From assembly GCA_014859685.1 (NCBI GenBank), contig JACUTU010000001.1, positions 1 through 64,000 on the forward strand: 64,000 nucleotides of DNA. The letters run 5' to 3'. Made by a program: the position numbers and the translations under genes. The stretch is from Sulfurospirillum sp. Lineage in GTDB: Bacteria; Campylobacterota; Campylobacteria; Campylobacterales; Sulfurospirillaceae. The notes under the pieces are model-generated. The model made no database searches. It had not been told where the DNA came from and saw nothing but the letters and a program-made list of their open reading frames with translations. The first letter of the stretch is position 1. Every line of letters begins with the position of its first letter. Shown piece after piece: positions 8,789 to 17,022 of the stretch.

Positions 8789-8980
8789 CTATTTCCCTTT
8801 AGATAGTAATAAAATATTTTTATTATCTTGAAAATTTTCTAAATTATAACAAGAAGTAATTAATGTTTGAATATGATGAAACTGTGAAAAAACTAAATTC
8901 AAAACACTTTTTAATTTTATAGCAATTTTTAAAAATTTATAGACACTTTCTAGATGATCTATCTCTTCTTTTTTCGTCAT
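8789..8980 (-). CDS. small hypothetical protein
   Basis: A 63-residue ORF with AAGGA upstream of the ATG. It ends four bases before the HNH gene start, so it is probably translated in the same message. The sequence is helical with no recognised motif. It could be an antitoxin- or immunity-like partner of the nuclease, which is pure inference from position. Confidence 0.45.
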   Translation of the reverse strand: MTKKEEIDHLESVYKFLKIAIKLKSVLNLVFSQFHHIQTLITSCYNLENFQDNKNILLLSKGK

Positions 8981-9015
8981 GTTTCTATCCTTTATTACTA
9001 TTTTTGTACTGCGAA

Positions 9016-9936
9016 CTATTTTAAGTATACTTTTACTCTCTCCACTACCTTATCCCTAAGCCAAGCAGGTTCAACTACTTTGATATAAGGTATCCACTGC
9101 ATGATAGTGGGGAGTATCTCCATCTCATGGGTGACTTTAAGGCTAAACTCCATGCTCTCATCTTCTTCGTTGATACTGAGTAGTCTTTGAGATTTGCAAA
9201 TCGGTTTTCGCTGGAAGTATTTACCAGTGTTATCATCCATTTGTAACACTACTTCAAATGGCTCAACTTCTAGTGTAAACCAGATATTGATAGCATTTTC
9301 AAGCGCTTCATCGAGTTTTTTAGAACGTGTAAAGTATTTTTCCAATACTTGGATATTGCTCATGCTTTTGATGTGGTATTTTTTAAGTTCATTGTTTCTA
9401 CTATCAAGCGCTATGAGATACCAAAAGCCATCAAAGTTTGCAATTTTCAGAGGCTTTACTCCTATCTCAAAGCTTTTTGAGTGGAGTTTATACTTACATG
9501 TAAGGATTGCTTTGTTGAGTATAGCTTGTTCTATGAGGTTGATTTCACTGAGAAAATCATCTATCTTTTCTATATCAAGATTTGCATAGATGGAGCTTGT
9601 ATCTTTATTTTTGATTTTAGAGAGAAGGTGTTTTGCTCTACCATGAAATTTACTCCCTAAACTCTCACTCACTTTCTCAAGCATATCAAGGACTAGTTGG
9701 TCTTCTACTGAAGCTATCTTTTCAAGATGAAATCCCTCTTGCATCTTCCACTTTTTACCATCTTTGACTATAGGAAAAGAGATAAGCTTTTCATTAAAAT
9801 CTCTCTGGATTGTTCTTGTACTTGTGTTGAATTCTTCAGCTAGGTCAGTGACTGAAAGACTCTCTCCATCATAGAGTTTTTTAAGTATGCTTACAAGCCT
9901 TGTCATCGCTTTATCGTAGTCGTGTTTATATCCCAT
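9016..9936 (-). CDS. WYL-domain transcriptional regulator
   Basis: A 306-residue regulator. The N-terminal winged helix (residues about 15-65) contains L-A-E-E-F-N-T-S-T-R-T-I-Q-R-D-F. The WYL domain follows, with the signature F-W-Y-L-I-A-L-D near residue 170, and a C-terminal WCX-like extension ends in W-L-R-D-K-V-V-E-R-V. WYL regulators often control phage-defence and DNA-damage genes. It is the first gene of the minus-strand accessory series, so it may repress that set. It carries one TTACATGTAA site (9496-9505), unlike everything downstream of it. Confidence 0.88.
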   Translation of the reverse strand: MGYKHDYDKAMTRLVSILKKLYDGESLSVTDLAEEFNTSTRTIQRDFNEKLISFPIVKDGKKWKMQEGFHLEKIASVEDQLVLDMLEKVSESLGSKFHGRAKHLLSKIKNKDTSSIYANLDIEKIDDFLSEINLIEQAILNKAILTCKYKLHSKSFEIGVKPLKIANFDGFWYLIALDSRNNELKKYHIKSMSNIQVLEKYFTRSKKLDEALENAINIWFTLEVEPFEVVLQMDDNTGKYFQRKPICKSQRLLSINEEDESMEFSLKVTHEMEILPTIMQWIPYIKVVEPAWLRDKVVERVKVYLK

Positions 9937-10003
9937 GGTTATTCCTCAATTTTGCTCTCATGCATTATACAAAGTATTATTTTAAACTCTCTTCATATTG
10001 GTA

Positions 10004-10414
10004 TTACACATCTATATCGATTGCTATTTCATCTACGCTGAGGATTTGCTGCCATGAGAGCATAACATCATCATAGAGATGATGCAGTAGCCAACAGTGC
10101 TTTTGAGCGTTTAAAACAAGATGAGGGTAGAGGGCACTTGAGACATTGTGGTTTTGATTGTCATTGAAGTTTGAGCTTCTATCGAGTAAAAAATTTGGTT
10201 TAAAGTACTCTTCATAGGCAGTAATCTCTTCTTCCTTCGAGTAAAAAACCATGTTTACATGTAGCTCATAATCTACTATACCATCCTCTTTTTCAAGCAC
10301 TCTTTTTAAAACTTTTTGGTGCTCTTTTTTGGCAAGGGCATAAACTCTTTTTTCAACTTTTTTGAGTTTAGTATTTAGCTTGGCGATATCTCTTACTGTT
10401 TTATCATCTAGCAT
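10004..10414 (-). CDS. hypothetical protein
   Basis: A 136-residue protein. The N-terminal 40 residues are lysine-rich and helical, and the rest contains tryptophan and histidine clusters (H-C-W-L-L-H-H-L-Y-D-D). AAAGGAG precedes the ATG. It follows the truncated sirtuin gene on the same strand with a 32-base gap that holds one TTACATGTAA site. No family is recognised. Confidence 0.55.
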   Translation of the reverse strand: MLDDKTVRDIAKLNTKLKKVEKRVYALAKKEHQKVLKRVLEKEDGIVDYELHVNMVFYSKEEEITAYEEYFKPNFLLDRSSNFNDNQNHNVSSALYPHLVLNAQKHCWLLHHLYDDVMLSWQQILSVDEIAIDIDV

Positions 10415-10446
10415 TTTAGCTCCTTTGCAAAAGCTTACATGTAAAG

Positions 10447-11112
10447 CTAGACAAGCTTATGTCTTTTTGCTAAAAAGAGTTCTATATCTTTTGCAATTTC
10501 ATCGATAGCATTTGTTGCAGGTGCGTAGATAACCTTAGAAAAGAGTTTATCGTCTATATAGCTACTTGGTTCTGTGTTGTTGAGGATAGAGTATTTAATT
10601 TTTGAGAGTTTGAGCATATCCGTATCTATCACCAAGCCACTCGTGCCTATAACTACTATCATCTCACAATTCATGAGCTCTGCATGAAGATGTTTATATT
10701 GTGGGGCTCTCTCATAAAAAAAGACGACATCAGGTCTTAAGGTTTTATTGCAAACTGGGCAGCGTTTAGTGTTATCTTGAGGAGCGTAGCCGATATCTTC
10801 TTTGTAAGCGCAACTATCTCTCATGCAGCGGATATTTCTGATAAATCCATGAAGGTGGATAATCTCTTCACATCCAGCTTTTTCAAACATATCATCTACA
10901 TTTTGTGTAATGATAGCTATATTTTGGGGGTACTTGTTTTTTAACTGGGATATAACTTTGTGTGCATAGTTGGGTTCTTTGCTTCCAAGTTCAATCCTTC
11001 TTTGGTTATAAAACTCTATGGTTTGAGTTCGATTTCTCTCAAGGCAACCTTTGGTGCAAACATCTTCTATTTTGATGTCATTCCACATGCCATCACTTCC
11101 TCTAATAAGAAA
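10447..11112 (-). pseudogene. sirtuin (SIR2/CobB-type) deacylase lacking its N-terminus
   Basis: The remaining about 213-residue frame has the sirtuin core: T-Q-N-V-D-D-M near residue 60, the catalytic His in H-L-H-G-F-I, a zinc ribbon of two cysteine pairs (residues about 88-120), V-V-F-F-Y-E, and the I-G-T-S-G NAD motif. The family normally begins with a G-A-G-I-S NAD-binding loop, which is missing. Coding similarity continues upstream of the first ATG (I-R-G-S-D-G-M-W, as in F-R-x-S-D-G-L-W) until a TAA at 11113-11115 that belongs to the REP-like repeat. The repeat insertion, or a deletion ending at it, therefore removed the start. Loss of the NAD loop should abolish activity. Confidence 0.8.
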
Positions 11113-11133
11113 TTAATGGGGACAGGCTACTTT
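11110..11133 (+). repeat. REP-like element, copy 1 (single arm)
   Basis: Contains ATTAATGGGGACAGGCTAC followed by TTT. It separates the truncated sirtuin gene from the ABC ATPase gene and provides the in-frame stop that ends the sirtuin frame upstream. The same unit occurs at 12594-12635 and as an inverted pair at 62681-62757. This sequence type is common beside REP-associated tyrosine transposases (RAYT), but no such transposase is in the window. Confidence 0.8.
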
Positions 11134-11156
11134 ATTGATTATGTAGAGACTGTCGC

Positions 11157-11894
11157 TCAAAAAGTAAAAGAGTTTTTAAATAAAGACAATATCTCTTCGT
11201 AGAGCTCCTCTTTGTAACTAGAATTTTTCTCTTTTTTTACCTGTAAGGTTTTTAAAATATGCCCTGGATTTGCATCCATGACAAAAATTCTATCAGAGAG
11301 GATAATTGCTTCTTTAATAGAATGCGTTACTAAGATAGTAGTCATTTCATTTTGTGCAAAAAACTTTAAAAGTTCATTATCTATTTTTTCTCGGCTCACT
11401 TCATCAAGTGCAGAAAATGGCTCATCTAAGAGGATAAGCTTAGACTCCATCGCCAAAGCTCTTGCAAGTGCAACACGCTGTTTCATACCGCCTGATAGCT
11501 CATCGATATATGCCTTTGCAAACTTTTTTAATCCTATTTTATCTAAGCATTCAAAAGCATTTTTTTGTTTATCTTCTTTTTTATTGATGGCAAGTTTTAC
11601 ATTTTCTAGTACATTAAGCCATCTGAAAAGTCCACTATCTTGTGGAATATAGTTGCGTTCGCTATGAGGAATTTTTATCTCTTTGTCATCAAACAAAAGG
11701 ACACCACTACTTTTTTGTTCAAATCCAGCGATAAGCTTTAAAAGAGTTGATTTACCACAACCACTAGGTCCTACGATGGAGATAAATTCGCCTTTTTGTA
11801 TTTCAAAGTTTACATTTGAAAGTGCTAAGATGCAAATATTGTCTTTTTGCAGATAATAAGTTTTTGAGAGATTTTTAGCACTTAAAAGTCTCAT
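11157..11894 (-). CDS. ABC transporter ATP-binding protein (SsuB/TauB/NrtD type)
   Basis: A 245-residue ATPase. Walker A is G-P-S-G-C-G-K-S-T, the Q-loop is Y-I-P-Q-D, the signature is L-S-G-G-M-K-Q-R, Walker B is L-I-L-L-D-E-P-F-S-A-L-D, and the switch His is in V-T-H-S. The layout fits the family importing nitrate, sulfonates, taurine or thiamine precursors. The gene overlaps the permease by four bases. The permease has lost its N-terminus and no substrate-binding protein remains, so this ATPase is probably stranded. It ends 24 bases from a REP-like repeat. Confidence 0.85.
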   Translation of the reverse strand: MRLLSAKNLSKTYYLQKDNICILALSNVNFEIQKGEFISIVGPSGCGKSTLLKLIAGFEQKSSGVLLFDDKEIKIPHSERNYIPQDSGLFRWLNVLENVKLAINKKEDKQKNAFECLDKIGLKKFAKAYIDELSGGMKQRVALARALAMESKLILLDEPFSALDEVSREKIDNELLKFFAQNEMTTILVTHSIKEAIILSDRIFVMDANPGHILKTLQVKKEKNSSYKEELYEEILSLFKNSFTF

Positions 11895-12598
11895 ATACGA
11901 AGCCTTTGATGGATATACTCTTCCACTCTTGTAAAAACAAATTTTTCAGAAAAGAGTCCTACTAAGCAGATAAGCCCTATGGAGATAAAAGCAGATTCAA
12001 AATCAAGTAACCAGCGAGACTGGATGATAATATAGCCTAGTCCTTGACTTCCTCCAACAACCATCTCGGCGGCTATTAAAACTCTCCAACCGATAGCAAG
12101 TCCTATGTGAAGTCCAACGACTAAAGAAGGAAGAAGATAAGGAAAGAGGATTTTGCCTAAAAAAACTCCTCTACTAAGCCCCATCATTTGTCCTATTTTC
12201 ACATATTCTTTAGGTAGATTTGCCACAGCGGTGCTTACATGTAAAAAGATAGGAGGAAAAGCAGTCATAAATATCATAAAAAGTGTTGCCCTCTCTCCGA
12301 TGCCAAAAAGGAGCATCGCAAAAGGTATCCAAGCAAGTCCTGGCATCATCTGCAAAAGCGTTGCACTCATCACTCCTAGTTTATGAATCTTTTCAAACCA
12401 GCCGCTCATGAACCCTAAACAAAAAGCAAAGAGTGCAGCTAAAACATAGGCAAAAAGCCATCTTTTTAAACTCGCGAAAAAATGCTTTAAGATATGGTGT
12501 TCATACAAAAGCTCCCCACTTAAAAACTCATAAAATCTATAAAATACATTTTGAGGCATAGGAAACTGTACGCCCCTAAAGTGTTCAACTCCCAGAAA
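11891..12598 (-). pseudogene. ABC permease (SsuC/TauC type), 5'-truncated
   Basis: A 222-residue frame from the ATG at 12559 contains the BPD_transp_1 core with five or so membrane helices and the E-A-A-like loop (E-Y-V-K-I-G-Q-M-M-G-L). Homologous coding runs further upstream in frame (G-V-Q-F-P-M-P-Q-N, where the family has its F-P-S-P motif) and stops at a TAA at 12599-12601 inside the REP-like repeat. The first membrane helix and start codon are therefore gone. Some translation from the internal ATG is possible, but the family normally needs the missing segment. Confidence 0.75.
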
Positions 12599-12635
12599 TT
12601 AATGGGGACAGGAAATTAATGGGGACAGGCTACTT
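12594..12635 (+). repeat. REP-like element, copy 2 (tandem)
   Basis: A partial unit (ATTAATGGGGACAGG) is followed directly by a full unit (ATTAATGGGGACAGGCTAC plus TTT). It marks the break in the permease gene and supplies the stop in that frame. With copy 1 it brackets the ABC transporter remnant, and both copies point the same way. Confidence 0.8.
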
Positions 12636-12641
12636 TATTTT

Positions 12642-12680
12642 TAGCTCTACTCTTTGAGGGAAAAGTAGAGCTATTTTTTT
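12642..12680 (+). terminator. hairpin with T-run on the plus strand
   Basis: TAGCTCTACT at 12642 pairs with AGTAGAGCTA ending at 12673, followed by a run of T to 12680. Read on the minus strand it lies just after the 12685-13110 gene but lacks a T-run there. It may work in both directions because of the A-rich flank. Confidence 0.5.
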
Positions 12681-12684
12681 TGCT

Positions 12685-13110
12685 TTATTGATCTTTTTTA
12701 TCTTTTTTATCTTTTTGAGGCTTGCCATGCTTTTTTTTATCGTGTTTTTTATAGATATCATCTCCAGCTTTAAGGGCTTTAAATTCTTTTGATCCTGGTT
12801 TGATGCCCATACTTTTGGCCAAAGCGCCCCAACCTTTTTTGGTATCGCTTTGATGGTACTCTTTGAGGACTGTTTGTGTTGATTTGCCACTCATTTGTGA
12901 GAGTTTTAAAACCATGTAGGCTTCTGCTGGTCTTGTGACACTTTGAATTACATCAGAAATGATCGCATCTGCTAGGCTAAAGCGTCCGCTTAAGTCCTTT
13001 TGTAAAAGAGTTTGGTTGTTAGTATAGCGCCCGTCAAATTCTCGCATCCACTCAAAATCTCCCGCCACTAAACTCCACAAAAACAATGATGTTATGAAAA
13101 CTATTCTCAT
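12685..13110 (-). CDS. exported hypothetical protein with basic tail
   Basis: A 141-residue protein with an N-terminal signal peptide (about 16 hydrophobic residues ending V-A-G). The mature part is compact, and the C-terminus is a lysine-, histidine- and aspartate-rich tail (K-K-H-D-K-K-K-H-G-K). AAAGGAG precedes the ATG. It is likely periplasmic. The charged tail might bind nucleic acid, metal or membrane, which is inferred from composition only. No family is recognised. Confidence 0.6.
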   Translation of the reverse strand: MRIVFITSLFLWSLVAGDFEWMREFDGRYTNNQTLLQKDLSGRFSLADAIISDVIQSVTRPAEAYMVLKLSQMSGKSTQTVLKEYHQSDTKKGWGALAKSMGIKPGSKEFKALKAGDDIYKKHDKKKHGKPQKDKKDKKDQ

Positions 13111-13137
13111 GCTGATTGCTCCTTTTTTGATTACCTG

Positions 13138-13173
13138 ATGTTACACACTAAAACGCAAAAGTGCGTAACATCA
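13138..13173. repeat. TTACGCACT-ended repeat, copy A (short)
   Basis: A near-perfect 36-bp inverted repeat: GATGTTACaCACT on one side and AGTGCGTAACATC on the other, with AAAACGCAAA between. It is the two ends of a family also found at 13219-13287, 17023-17089 and 35661-35816, with the interior missing. Confidence 0.6.
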
Positions 13174-13218
13174 GTGATTACTTTGAAGATTTTACACTAA
13201 AATGATTTAAAAACTAAT

Positions 13219-13287
13219 CTTATGCACTTTTGCAAAAAAATTTGCAAATACTTTAACACGGACGCGTTCGTTTTTGTTTGTAACTTC
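13219..13287 (-). repeat. TTACGCACT-ended repeat, copy B
   Basis: In reverse orientation to copies C and D. One end is CTTATGCACTTTTGCAAAA, and the interior holds CGGACGCGTTCGTTTTT, matching the reverse complement of the CGAATGCGTCCGTTTTT block in copy D. It sits beside copy A, so two copies lie head to head in 150 bp. Confidence 0.5.
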
Positions 13288-13289
13288 AA

Positions 13290-14021
13290 CTATGAAAACT
13301 CACTCATATACTTACGATACAGCAATGGTACGAAATTTTGTTGGAGTTTTTTATTTTCACGCTCTTTTATGGCAACGCTTTGGAAGAAGACTTTCCAAAG
13401 GTTGCTAAAATGTGCTTCATCACTTGAGTGAGTTGGCTCTTCAAAACTTTGCACAACACGCATCTGTGTTGATTTTTCAGATTTCACAAAGGCAAGTTTT
13501 CTTTTGATATCGTGGATGATGAAGTTATTAGAGGCGAGTCTCTTGCAAAAATGTTTGCCTAAAAATGGAAGTACATTGAATTTTGTCTCTATTTTTGCAT
13601 ATAAGTTGCCATCTTCTAGCTCTACAAATCGCACAAAACCGTACATCTTATGCACAAGTCTAAAGAATTCTTTTTGGAGTTCGTGGAGTCTAAAAATGCT
13701 AGGGATAGTGATATTTTCTAAATATTTTTGATCTTTAAATCCCAAGATGATGTACTCTAAAAGTTCTTTTTCTACATGTACACTATCGCATAAAAAAATA
13801 TGGGTGATGCGTTCATAATGCGTTTTTTCAAACCTTGCATGTAAGGTATTGAGAACTTTTTTGGCTTGAATGGTATCGGTTTGTATCTCATAAGCATCAA
13901 AACTCAAAAGTGAAAAACTCGAGTGAGTAAAAATCTCTTGTATGCGTATTTTTTTGTAATATACAGCGTACACTACACATAAAAAACCCTCAAAACTACC
14001 ATCATACACAATTCGCATCAT
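13290..14021 (-). CDS. TIGR03915-type DNA metabolism protein
   Basis: A 243-residue protein that begins I-V-Y-D-G-S-F-E-G-F-L and ends with a F-V-P-L-L-Y-R-K-Y-M-S-E-F motif. Both are hallmarks of the family called probable DNA metabolism protein, which always travels with a radical SAM partner and in many species is fused to a uracil-DNA-glycosylase domain. Here the glycosylase domain is absent, and the gene overlaps the radical SAM gene by four bases (ATGA). The role is thought to be DNA repair or modification, but the chemistry is unknown. Family assignment is from remembered motifs. Confidence 0.75.
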   Translation of the reverse strand: MMRIVYDGSFEGFLCVVYAVYYKKIRIQEIFTHSSFSLLSFDAYEIQTDTIQAKKVLNTLHARFEKTHYERITHIFLCDSVHVEKELLEYIILGFKDQKYLENITIPSIFRLHELQKEFFRLVHKMYGFVRFVELEDGNLYAKIETKFNVLPFLGKHFCKRLASNNFIIHDIKRKLAFVKSEKSTQMRVVQSFEEPTHSSDEAHFSNLWKVFFQSVAIKERENKKLQQNFVPLLYRKYMSEFS

Positions 14022-15253
14022 ATTTCTCCGCTCAAAGCAGCATAGTTTTCATCAAACAACAAAGGTTGGATCAGTTTTGGAGAGGGTGAAAGTAGGGCTA
14101 ATTGAAGATTTTCTTTGTATAAAGGCACTTCTTTTTGGTATTTGCCACGATCTAGGATGAAGTATTTTGCTTTTTTTGTGGAAATCTTGAGTTTTGCAAG
14201 ATCTTCGAGATTGAGTGTTTTGTATCTACGAGCTTTAAGGATTTTGAAAGCACCTTTTATGCCAATGCCAGGGATTCGGATAAGCTGTTCTTTGGAGGCT
14301 TTGTTGATATCTATGGGAAAATGCTCGAGATGGTTGAGTGCCCAAAAAGTTTTTGGATCAAGGTTGAGATCAAGATTTTGTTGTTGTGTATCCAGTAACT
14401 CATCATACTTAAAGCCATAAAATCGCAGTAGCCAATCGGCTTGATACAGTCTATTTTCTCGCCTAAGGAGCGGTGTGCTTTGGGGAATTATGGGTAGATT
14501 TGCACCAACATTTACATGTACATATGCAGAATAATAAACCCTTTTTAATAATGCTTTTTCATATAAAATAGACGCAGTTTTAAGGATATCAAAATCACTA
14601 TCATCGCTTGCACCTATGATCATTTGTGTACTCATCAAGATGGGCTTTTTGCTTTTTTTCAAACTTAAATCTCTAGCGATTATAAGAGGTCCTAGCACTG
14701 TTTCTTTGCTTTTTTGTGGGGCTAAGAGTTTGAGTGATTTGCTCGATGGCAACTCTATGTTTGAGCTTACACGACTTGCTAGAGAACACGCTATATCTAT
14801 AAGTTCTTTGCTAGAGCCTGGAATCAGTTTGAGGTGTACATAGCCATCAAATCCATATTCATAGCGAAGTATCTTGAGGCAAGTGATGAGTAGTTCCATC
14901 GTGTAATCTTCATTTTTAATGATGCCTGAACTTAAGAAAAGTCCTTCTATATAGTTTCGTTTGTAAAATTCTATGGTAAGTTTTGCCAATTCTCGGGGAC
15001 TAAATGATGCTCTTTTACGATCATTGCTGACGCGGTTGATACAATAGCTACAATCATAAATGCACGAGTTACTTAAAAGCACTTTGAGTAAGGAAACGCA
15101 CCTGCCATCGCTTGTAAAAGTGTGACAAATTCCACTGTTATGCGTCGCACCAATGCCTCCATATTTTATCCGCTCATCACTACCGCTTGAGGAACAAGAA
15201 ACATCATACTTTGCACTATCAGCAAGAATGGATAATTTTTCAAAAGTTTTCAT
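14018..15253 (-). CDS. putative DNA modification/repair radical SAM protein
   Basis: A 411-residue radical SAM enzyme. The cluster motif is C-I-Y-D-C-S-Y-C near residues 69-76. The N-terminal signature A-K-Y-D-V-S-C-S-S-S-G matches the family linked to uracil-DNA-glycosylase-like proteins (TIGR03916). The C-terminal 110 residues contain a helix-hairpin-helix DNA-binding segment (I-P-G-I-G-I-K-G-A-F-K-I-L). Substrate is probably a nucleic acid base. It forms a coupled pair with the 13290-14021 gene and lies downstream of lplA-lipA on the same strand. Confidence 0.85.
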   Translation of the reverse strand: MKTFEKLSILADSAKYDVSCSSSGSDERIKYGGIGATHNSGICHTFTSDGRCVSLLKVLLSNSCIYDCSYCINRVSNDRKRASFSPRELAKLTIEFYKRNYIEGLFLSSGIIKNEDYTMELLITCLKILRYEYGFDGYVHLKLIPGSSKELIDIACSLASRVSSNIELPSSKSLKLLAPQKSKETVLGPLIIARDLSLKKSKKPILMSTQMIIGASDDSDFDILKTASILYEKALLKRVYYSAYVHVNVGANLPIIPQSTPLLRRENRLYQADWLLRFYGFKYDELLDTQQQNLDLNLDPKTFWALNHLEHFPIDINKASKEQLIRIPGIGIKGAFKILKARRYKTLNLEDLAKLKISTKKAKYFILDRGKYQKEVPLYKENLQLALLSPSPKLIQPLLFDENYAALSGEI

Positions 15254-15313
15254 GCCTTGATTGTAGTAGAAAATATCCTCTTACTATAAAATTATTGCAA
15301 AATGAAAGCTTTT

Positions 15314-16216
15314 TCAATCTGCTTTGTCACCTTTGAGATATTCATGTGCCATATATGAGCTTCTAGCATATGGGCTGGCGTGTACAAACTCAAATCCCAT
15401 ATCTAAAGCTATGTGCTTGTATCTTGTGAACTGTTCTGGTTTTACATATTCAATGACTTTGGTGTATTCGCCGCTTGGTGCTAAATATTGACCGATGCTT
15501 AGAAATTTGCATCCAACATCGAGCAAGTCTTGAAAAACAGCCACCATCTCTTCTTCACTTTCACCAAGTCCCACCATGAGAGCAGATTTAGTTTTGATGC
15601 GTTCACCACCGAGTTCTTTGAGTCTTTTGAGTACGCTTAAACTGCGTTCATAAGTAGCGTTTTTTCTGATGCGATACAAACGCGGTACGGTTTCGATATT
15701 GTGTCCGATGATGCAAGCGCCACTGTCGATGACAATTTGCAAAGATTCCTCTTTCGCTTTAAAATCTGGTATAAGAATCTCTACTTTTGTTTGTGGTGAT
15801 TTTTCTAAGATATCTTTGGTAACTTTATAAAATTGCATCGCACCACCATCTTTGAGATCATCGCGTGCTGGGCTTGTGATCACTACAAATCGCAACCCTA
15901 GATGCAATACTGAAGTAGTTACTTTGCGAATCTCATCCTCATCCACACCCAAAGGTTTACCTGTTTTGACATTGCAATACGAACACCGTCTTGTGCAAAT
16001 GTTACCAAGAATCAAAAAAGTTGCATTTTTATTGGCAAAGCATTCACTGATATTTGGACATTTTGCTTCGTGGCAGATCGTGTGCAAACCACCAACACCA
16101 GCGAGCAACTCTTCCATCTCTTTGTGTACACTTGGAACTAGTTTTTTACGCAACCATTGGGGTTTTTTGTAATGAACCACGCGTTGGTTTGTGCTATTGT
16201 TATCTTGTGCGGCCAT
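15314..16216 (-). CDS. lipA: lipoyl synthase
   Basis: A 300-residue enzyme that inserts two sulfurs into protein-bound octanoyl groups to make lipoyl cofactor. Both iron-sulfur signatures are present: the auxiliary cluster cysteines in C-H-E-A-K-C-P-N-I-S-E-C (from about residue 48) and the radical SAM motif C-T-R-R-C-S-Y-C. The family's closing serine motif A-S-P-Y-A-R-S-S-Y is near the C-terminus. AAGGA precedes the ATG. It overlaps the end of the lipoate ligase gene and is divergent from aceE-aceF-lpd, whose E2 subunit needs lipoate. Confidence 0.96.
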   Translation of the reverse strand: MAAQDNNSTNQRVVHYKKPQWLRKKLVPSVHKEMEELLAGVGGLHTICHEAKCPNISECFANKNATFLILGNICTRRCSYCNVKTGKPLGVDEDEIRKVTTSVLHLGLRFVVITSPARDDLKDGGAMQFYKVTKDILEKSPQTKVEILIPDFKAKEESLQIVIDSGACIIGHNIETVPRLYRIRKNATYERSLSVLKRLKELGGERIKTKSALMVGLGESEEEMVAVFQDLLDVGCKFLSIGQYLAPSGEYTKVIEYVKPEQFTRYKHIALDMGFEFVHASPYARSSYMAHEYLKGDKAD

Positions 16217-16940
16217 ATTTTTCCTTCAATAATCTTTGTATCTCTTCCTCTTCTTCTTGGCTTAACTTTGATAGACGCATACTTGTAGAAAAACTCTCTT
16301 CAAATGCTTGTGCAAGTAGCTCGCTAGCTGTTTCATAGCTTACATGTAAGTCAAAATCCTCTAAGCTTATGCCGATTTTTTCTTGTGTGACAGGTGAATT
16401 TTTTGGACGAAAAAGTGGGATAGAGCCGTGTTGAAAAATTGCTTTTTTTACTCTTCGTTGTGCATTACCACCGACTTTTTTACCATCAATTAAAATATCA
16501 TAGGCTTCAAATCCAATTTGACAAAATGGATTTTTGCTCAGCGTGATGTCTAGCGAATCTTTTGCATAAATTGCTTTAAGCCCCAATTTTTGATAAAAAA
16601 CAAGGATAAAAGAGCAGATTTTTTCATATGATTGTTTGATACTTTGATGGCTTACATGTAGGGCTGGTATGATGAGTGCGTAAGAGAGGTCGTGTCCGTG
16701 AAATAACACGCCACCACCGGTTATTCTCTTGGCGTAATCCCCGCCAAAAGCATCGCAAAAATCATAATCATCAAAATCTTGTGACACCCCGATACTAAAA
16801 GATTGATTCCAATGATATAAACGCAATGTTGGAAAACTTGAAGCATCAAAGCAATTTAGCAAAGCCTCATCACTTGCCATATTTGTAGCAGCGTCATTTT
16901 TACCTTGTATGATCAATCTACAATGTGTGTTTCTAAACAT
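16200..16940 (-). CDS. lplA: lipoate--protein ligase family protein
   Basis: A 246-residue biotin/lipoate attachment-fold protein. The R-I-T-G-G-G-V-L-F-H-G-H-D-L-S-Y-A block (residues about 72-88) is the lipoate/octanoate-binding loop, and G-G-N-A-Q-R-R follows near residue 155. It transfers lipoate or octanoate to carrier proteins, here most likely AceF. It lacks the long C-terminal domain of E. coli LplA, so it may be an octanoyltransferase (LipM-like) rather than an ATP-dependent ligase. It overlaps lipA and is divergent from the pyruvate dehydrogenase operon. Confidence 0.85.
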   Translation of the reverse strand: MFRNTHCRLIIQGKNDAATNMASDEALLNCFDASSFPTLRLYHWNQSFSIGVSQDFDDYDFCDAFGGDYAKRITGGGVLFHGHDLSYALIIPALHVSHQSIKQSYEKICSFILVFYQKLGLKAIYAKDSLDITLSKNPFCQIGFEAYDILIDGKKVGGNAQRRVKKAIFQHGSIPLFRPKNSPVTQEKIGISLEDFDLHVSYETASELLAQAFEESFSTSMRLSKLSQEEEEEIQRLLKEKYGRTR

Positions 16941-17022
16941 TTGTTATCCAAAAATCATTTTAATTTTTTATAATACTGCTACACTTTAAATAAAAAGCTG
17001 TTTTAGTGTATTTTAAAAACTA

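Noticed and set aside
12630-12890. 86-codon lysine-rich frame on the minus strand
   Set aside because: It overlaps the exported protein gene in another frame and owes its length to the lysine-rich tail; no ribosome binding site.
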